Part shown: positions 58,188 through 64,000 of the stretch, one piece after another | How the letters are laid out: each line of letters starts with the position of its first letter | Position numbering within the stretch: the stretch's first letter is position 1 | Origin: Notospermus geniculatus | Taxonomy: Eukaryota > Nemertea > Pilidiophora > Heteronemertea > Lineidae | Assembly: GCA_002633025.1 (NCBI GenBank) | Contig: NMRB01000951.1 | Location: forward strand, 71,594-135,593 | Direction: 5' to 3' | Length of the DNA stretch: 64,000 bases | The notes under the pieces: generated by a model | What the model was told of the DNA's origin: nothing | What the model saw: the letters and a program-made list of their open reading frames with translations, nothing else | Databases searched by the model: none | Made by a program: the position numbers and the translations under genes

Positions 58188-60600
58188 ATTTTTGCGGTCC
58201 TCTACATCGCAATCTGATCAAAATGATTAACACTTTTGTATTCGTGTATTTATTCGCATTTTGTAATTTATGAATCGCTATTTAATGTCTTATTTTTGTA
58301 GTTTTTTAGTGTATCGAGTGTGCTGTGTATTCTGTAGTTCCTTGCCTTGAAGCGACAGGCATTACTCTTGGCGTCTGACCCACCTGTACCAAGATGGCTC
58401 TTGATTCAAGCCAGGGAACTGCAGTGCATGTGTTTCAGCATTTGTGTGAGATCTGTACCAAATTCGCTTTGGGACCAGGCACAGTATTTGTTAATATGAA
58501 GTCAGTGTCACTGAACAAGGCTTGAGATGACGTAGCCTGTGGTTTTCTCTGCGTCTCAAGCCAGTTACTAATGAATCAAATTTAGTGCATTTCCATTTGA
58601 GTAGCTAATCAGTTTGAGATTTGCTGTTCATTTTAAAACCCTGTTAAACACTGAAGAAACTAGATCTAGGAGTAGAATCATTCTTTATTTAGCCTTTGGT
58701 CTCACAGGATGAGGGGTTTGATGTAAATATAACTGGCGAAAGAATTCATGTACTTGGCCTGTAAGAAGTAATGTATGTGGGAAGATAATGTTGTGTGTTT
58801 CTCACTGTCTACTCCTCGATGAGGAGAGCAGTGGCTGAGGGTTCTGTGCACTTCGTTATTATAATGGGAATGACCTGTAGATGCTCGCCTGTTTTTTAAC
58901 TGTATTTTAACATATTGTGTGCTCATGATGTACGATTCTGAAGAAAAACATAACCGAAATAACCCCTCGGTATACTCGCTGGTAGTGTTACCAGTTTTAA
59001 CAGTTCAATCAACTCGTCAGAACTTGTAGACCCTATGCAGTTGGCTATTTACTGGTGTCTCTTTATATATTACTTTACTGGTATCTAATTAGCGAGAATT
59101 CTCTCCCCAATAAGTTAGACAAATCTCAATGAGGGATCCATGATTGACGCTATGCATACCCACTACCAGTAATTGTCAGTTTCTTGTTCAATACGACCAA
59201 GACCAATCTCAAAAGACATTTCAACCAATGAGGTCATCCGTCGCCACTTCTCCATGGAAAGGTGTCGCTGCGACTATATCAGGCCTTTTCATTGTCTTCA
59301 GGACGTCATCTCCGTGGCTATATGAGGTGCGAGCATGAAGCCACGTCACGGTAGTGTGATCGTTGATGTTCCGTACAACGTCACAGTGGAAAAGTTGATA
59401 CGGTCGCAGCGCCATCTAATGGTAGAAAAAGAATGGCCACAACCCCATTGAAATAGACTGCAAATGTAATCTCATGGGTGCTTTTCACAAGCAGGCTGTA
59501 GACATGAATATGACTACATATAAGTCAAGCCATGAAGAGTACCGGTAGTTGCATTGTCTCAATACTCATGTAACCAAGCACTTTCTTACTTGCCTCGCAG
59601 CAGCAGTAGTCTATAGTGGCTAATACAATAATAAGCAATAACCGAATTTGACAAATATAATGTATTTCTCGACATTACGTTCTCCATGACACATTTTGTT
59701 TTTCTGTAGCCGAGAATCTAGTAAATTTGCTTTCAGTTTGCCTGGGGCAGGTACAGGGAGGGCAATTTTGATATGCAATAACATTTTTTTTTGTGTAGAA
59801 TTCAGTGTCTTGAGAGAAACAATAAATTCGATTATAGTATTTGTAGAACGTCTCATTGTTTTTCACTTATACTGGTCCCCTATCCTTGAACTGCTCCGCT
59901 AATAATATGTAAGTGGAGCGGCTCGAGGAGAGGGGACCAGTCTTGTCCAGGACCTGTAGTTCATGCAGAAACCTGCTCAATTTGGAGGCAACTGACATCC
60001 TGCAACATCAGAGTATGTCTGTTTCTATCTTGTACAAGAAGAAAATACTTGAAAACTATTAGTATTGCAAATATTTTATTATGAAAAATAGCCATTTAAT
60101 AAGTATGGCATAATACATGACAGTGAAAAGAGCATGTCACAGAATATATTGGGATCAGAAGAATCTCCACTTCTCACAATTCTCAATCTCTGATCCAATA
60201 ATAATAGTGCTCAAGAGAAAGCAGTTCCAACCAAATTTGGAGCCGAGGTGCTACTTGCCTTACACAAAGCAGGCCCTTCTATTCTAAATGCAAAAGAAAA
60301 CCGAAAACCTGACTGTACCAGTTTGCAGTTCGCCCATGAAGATGACAATTTCAGAATAGATGGGTCTGTACAAGGCTTCATGTCAAGTAATCATTTCCAG
60401 CAAACTGCCACAGTAACTTAATCTCAAAGTCCTGACTACTCAATGAATGAGATCGTGTCCTGACTGCTGAAAGAATGAGATTGTCTGAAGAGTGTAGAAG
60501 TCAATTTCATACATGTGTGAGCAACACAGTGTTGTAAAGCACAGAGTCATATGCATAAAATGGACCAAGTTAGACATGAACAAATAAATGCATTTTGACA
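58188..60600. other. Intergenic stretch
   Basis: I see no gene. The only structured element is the 71-bp inverted repeat at 59,871-59,941. Short open frames in all directions lack domains or splice support. Confidence 0.5.
59871..59941. repeat. 71-bp inverted repeat
   Basis: The 30-base arms, ACTGGTCCCCTATCCTTGAA at left and GGCTCGAGGAGAGGGGACCAGT-like at right (given here as overlapping words GGCTCGAGGAGAGG and GGGGACCAGT), pair with a few mismatches around a short A/T-rich loop. It is a candidate small foldback element; no target duplication is clear. Confidence 0.7.
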
Positions 60601-60605
60601 TTAAG

Positions 60606-60611
60606 TTTATT
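60606..60611 (-). terminator. Candidate poly(A) signal AATAAA
   Basis: On the minus strand GAAAAATAAACTTAATGTCA lies about 40 bases after the end of the open tail frame at 60,650 and about 300 bases after the TAG at 60,907. It suits a transcript end for the C2H2 membrane-protein gene. Confidence 0.45.
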
Positions 60612-60906
60612 TTTCACCCCTCATCATCAGCATCTGCTTCCTCCCCCTGTCATCTCCTGGAATACTGGTGCAGATACCGATTTCGTACTCGATGTCGTGT
60701 ATGTGAGTAGTAGCGATAGTTTTCGGCGTCATCTTCGTCTTCGTCGAATCTGTGATGACTGTCAAATATCGGCTCTTCACTGAAATCAAATTGACAGTAT
60801 CTCTTGCATAAATAATGCCAGATTTGGTGGTCTGATTTTAAATATAAGAAATACAGGCAGTATTGAGAACACTGAAAGGTAATGCAAAAAAATAATCCCA
60901 TACTTA

Positions 60907-63122
60907 CTAGAAATGTGTGTAGGCTATTACATAATAGATGATCACAGCAAATAACAGGAATATTAAGGCAACAATGTAGATGACCAGAGTTACGTTCCTC
61001 TCCTAGAAAAAAGACAAAAAATTGTTATGAACCGGGCAAACTGCATGAATCGTGTCAAGCACAGGGGTAAGTGCCAAATGTCACAGCCATCTTCAATTCT
61101 AAAGAAGTTGCTTCAAAAGCCTTGGCTACCAAATATCAATACATCCTGTCAGTTCACAGGGCTTTAACTATTACAATGTACTCACATTTTTGTCATTTAC
61201 TTACATTGTTGTCCATTTTTTCATAGAATTTCTCACATGTTAGATGATTACAAGTTGCATCATGTACTTTGGCTGAAAAGAAACAAAGAGTTCTCTGAAG
61301 CTCAAAGACAAAATGGTATTCAATAAACAATGTTGAGACATTAAGGCACATAAATCTAGCCAAATTCGAGTCTCATCATTTGTTTGCTGGTCTTAGAAGG
61401 AATGATCTTTAACCCTTTCTGTTAAGTACTCACCTCTGAATGCTCTTTCTTCGTGAGGTTCAAAAATCCGAGGTACACAAGGCTCAAGCACATTCTGCAA
61501 GTTTGGAATGAACATGGTATAAGAGGACTGCGGATATGAGAGTTGAATTCCAAGTAATCTAATCAGACATCTTTCAACAGATGAATGTCCAGAAGATTGG
61601 GAAAATGCTGGCCAGAACACCACATTAGTACCTACCGCGGTACTAGTATATAGGCCTACTGATAGGTGTAAATGAAGTCTAGAAATGCAGTTATTCTACC
61701 TGACATGTCTTTTTTAAGTTGATTAGATTTTCTTCCTTGCATAAAGCTTTTGTCCAGTAGTCAGTGGCTGTAGAGGAGCTGATCACATCGCACCTGAAGA
61801 TGTCACAGTAATCAGCCAAACACGTGGCCTCGGACCCCTGAAATATAGTAATATTTGATATGTTAGGGGAGAGACGTTTCCATGATATTCCGGTTAGCGG
61901 CATATCTAAGTGAAATTAGGGATTCCATGCTATCATAAACATCACATCAGCCCTTAGGATCACTACAACCTCACCTTCTTCACCATGTCTGGGTGCCGAT
62001 TTTCCATATGTTTGTCAAGAAAATGTTCAGCAAAGAACTGTTTGCCACAGTATTCACACTGCCATTTTGATGGTGTTTCCTCTAACTTCTTTTCTTCTTG
62101 GTCACCAAACATATCACGTTCATTGGACACTGGACACGTGCTTGGCATGTGGGTGTCAAATTCATTGTAGATTGGCAGCACGTGCTGAAAGGGTAAGAAC
62201 TGAGAAGTGAGCAGTAGGGAGCTGTCATTTACAGCAAAGGGAATAGATAAGTTCAAAAGACTTAAGAAAGAATCTTCTCCAAAATATGACCAACCTTAAC
62301 AACCCTTACCGTTGTGAAGTGTGATAAACTTACCTTCTTGATCAAATTCCTGACAATTTTTGAGCGATCTCTCGGGCAGGACAAAGTCACAACTTCAAAT
62401 AGCACAATAACAATCTGAAATTATGAGAACAACTTTCAAATGTTGGCATTAGCAAAATCTCGACGTCAGGCCTAGAATAGATTACTGATCGGACGCGACG
62501 TCTGAACAAAGGAATAGGCCTACTTAAATAGGCCCTACGGTACTTAAACATGTTAAATAGGCCCTCTTAACTTAAGCCTAGTTCATACTTTGATGCAAAA
62601 CCATCGGCGTCCGACGCGCGGCCAAATCTGGACGCCGACTTCGCGGAATTGATTCATAGCCCAGCGTACTTTAGTGACGACGACCCGTTATGAAATGACT
62701 CAAGTGGTTACAGCCTAGTGATCGGACGCCGTCCAAATCGCACGACGGGGTCGGTGTCGAACACAAGATCGCGCGTCAGTCGGCGGCGATGGGGTCGTGC
62801 GTCGAAGTATGAATTAAGCCTTTTTCAGCAGTCAATCTGCTGACAATCTTTTTACGACTCGGTCGGTAATTCTTAATTCGTTGCCAAATCTCTGCAATGA
62901 AGGCCCAAGGGCAAGGCTAAATCATATTTTCACATTTTAGATACCGGTACATTTTTTGGGACATCCTGTGACTGGGTGCCCTCCATCCATGAAAACTAGG
63001 CCTGTTAGGCCTTTGTGGTGGCCTGTACGCCAAAGTAGAACACCTGATTAGGTATTATCAAACGTGAAAAAAAGGAGGATTACAAGCAGAAGGTTGAGAC
63101 ACCACGCTTTTATTATATTCAT
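60907..63122 (-). CDS. Predicted single-pass membrane protein with one C2H2 zinc finger
   Basis: A 230-residue model of unknown function. Exons in transcription order: 63122-63084, 62414-62334, 62184-61975, 61837-61700, 61494-61434, 61272-61205, 61002-60907 (TAG). The first exon is the least certain: its donor is weak (CTT|GTAATC), but it joins in frame to give a good signal peptide (MNIIKAWCLNLLLIVIVLF...). The finger is C-x2-C-x12-H-x4-H at residues 83, 86, 99 and 104 (CEYCGKQFFAEHFLDKH...H). A cysteine-rich segment follows (CLADYCDIFRC, CKEENLINLKKTC, CNHLTC), then a C-terminal helix at about 206-226 (LVIYIVALIFLLFAVIIYYV). If the signal peptide is real, the finger faces the ER lumen or outside. 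An alternative 60-nt intron near the end would instead add an acidic/basic tail ending near 60,650. Confidence 0.65.
62572..62820. mobile_element. MITE with CTTAA(GCCTAG)TTCATACTT ends
   Basis: The left end (CTAGTTCATACTTTGATGC) and right end (GCGTCGAAGTATGAATTAAG) are inverted repeats. The interior is GACGCC/GGCGTC-rich with further foldback and no open frame. TTAA flanks both ends. It lies in the long first intron of the C2H2 membrane-protein model. Confidence 0.75.
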
Positions 63123-64000
63123 TCTGAAAAACTGCTGCACTGGCTCTTTTTTTGCAAGAGACTGAGACCATTTTCCACACCGAATCCACCTGGCGGAAGT
63201 TCGTGGTACCAATGTACGATTGCAACGCCACCGAGCGGACGTAAATGAAACTACGCCCATGCATTACAATTTGAAACCCCCAACATTATTCGCCCAGCCA
63301 TCGCAGTGTTGTTACTTCCTTTCCGTATTTTTCTGTAGGCCTAGAAACTCGTAATTTCACAGTTCAGTATCATCGGGCAGTTTTTTACTGCAACGTTAAT
63401 ACCTTCCGTGCCTGATAGATTAAGTTGGTAAGTTGTAGTGACGGTGCCTTTTGATAGAAAAAGCGTAGACGCTTTTCAATCGGGCAAGACGCCGCATGTT
63501 CGTCTTTCCTGCATCATGTGCATGCAGCTGCTGCAGTGCGTGCGTGCATGCACATATGCACTACAAATGTACAGCGTCAATGTACACAGCTAGCCAGGCC
63601 ACCCCTCCATCTTGGGAGCCTACTTCCCTGTGATGATTAGTTGCATTTTGCTTGGAAACAAGGAAGTCTGGGTTGGTCTACATATTTGGTAGTCTCAGTA
63701 ACTGGGACTCTGTATGCTCCGCTTTTGCTTTTACAAACTGACTTTTACATAGCGCGCATACAGAGTCTCAGATCGCCCAATACATTCCCTGTGGAGCAAT
63801 TCCCGCACGGAATTCCGTGCGCCACTGTTAATTCACAAACCAACACGAAAATCCACAATATTGTATCCCTGTGTTATTGAGCTACCGTCGCTACACCATT
63901 ATCCGAGTGAATTCAGTAAAATTCCATCCTTATTCACTTCCCAAATCGACTTTGAAATCCACTCCTCGAAACTAAAATGCACAAGCCGCCTGACGCCATG
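63123..64000. other. Upstream flank of the C2H2 membrane-protein gene
   Basis: No gene is seen. The sequence contains palindromic GTGCATGCAGCTGCTGCAGT-like words at 63,520-63,555 and an inverted repeat between about 63,699 and 63,755 (GGGACTCTGTATGC and its complement). The promoter of the minus-strand gene should lie just above 63,122, but I cannot identify its elements. Confidence 0.4.

Noticed and set aside
1-64000. CRISPR arrays, prokaryotic defence systems, phage or retroviral genes
   Set aside because: Nothing resembling repeat-spacer arrays, reverse transcriptase, integrase or capsid genes was seen; the DNA is ordinary intron-rich animal sequence.

Overview
The window is eukaryotic genomic DNA. 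Genes are split into short exons by GT-AG introns of about 0.1-2 kb. Much of the rest is young tandem duplications, foldback elements (MITEs) and tRNA- or 5S-derived SINE pieces. There are no operons, and no bacterial or viral genes were seen. Gene content (SLC7-type transporter, CUB/LDLa receptors) says animal. The repeat style, and an apparent excess of 8-base palindromes of the form TA-NNNN-TA, suggest a marine invertebrate. I cannot fix the phylum from sequence alone.

Layout. 1-17,654: no convincing protein gene. It holds a 4.2-kb tandem duplication (836-9,223), a degenerate repeat array (9,400-10,480), a 1.05-kb tandem duplication (10,584-12,690) and several MITEs or palindromes. 17,655-18,286 is an assembly gap. 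18,625-23,023 (+): a complete 12-exon light-chain amino-acid transporter like b(0,+)AT/SLC7A9. 25,009-29,247 (-): the 3' half of a receptor gene (gene A) with four-cysteine half-LDLa modules, one LDLa, a membrane segment and two PPSY motifs. 34,056-40,997 (-): a complete 13-exon receptor (gene B) with three CUB domains, an LDLa, a half-LDLa, a membrane segment and a long acidic tail with PPSY, PPTY and PPPY. 44,515-52,785 (+): its paralogue (gene C), divergent from gene B, with the same exon plan and a PPNY tail. 55,295-58,187: a MITE and a 1.3-kb tandem duplication. 60,907-63,122 (-): a small predicted membrane protein with one C2H2 finger on its lumenal side.

The most interesting content is the A-B-C receptor cluster. 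Exon lengths and phases of B and C match one for one. In all three genes the last coding exon opens at the same place with a PPxY motif, the classical ligand of Nedd4-family WW domains. All three carry one-exon, phase 1-1, four-cysteine modules that look like the N-terminal half of an LDLa. Tandem exon duplication recurs in the cluster, including a 179-nt exon of gene C whose two copies cannot both be spliced in without a stop. This looks like a lineage-specific, actively duplicating family of CUB/LDLa transmembrane receptors or endocytic adaptors. That function is inference.
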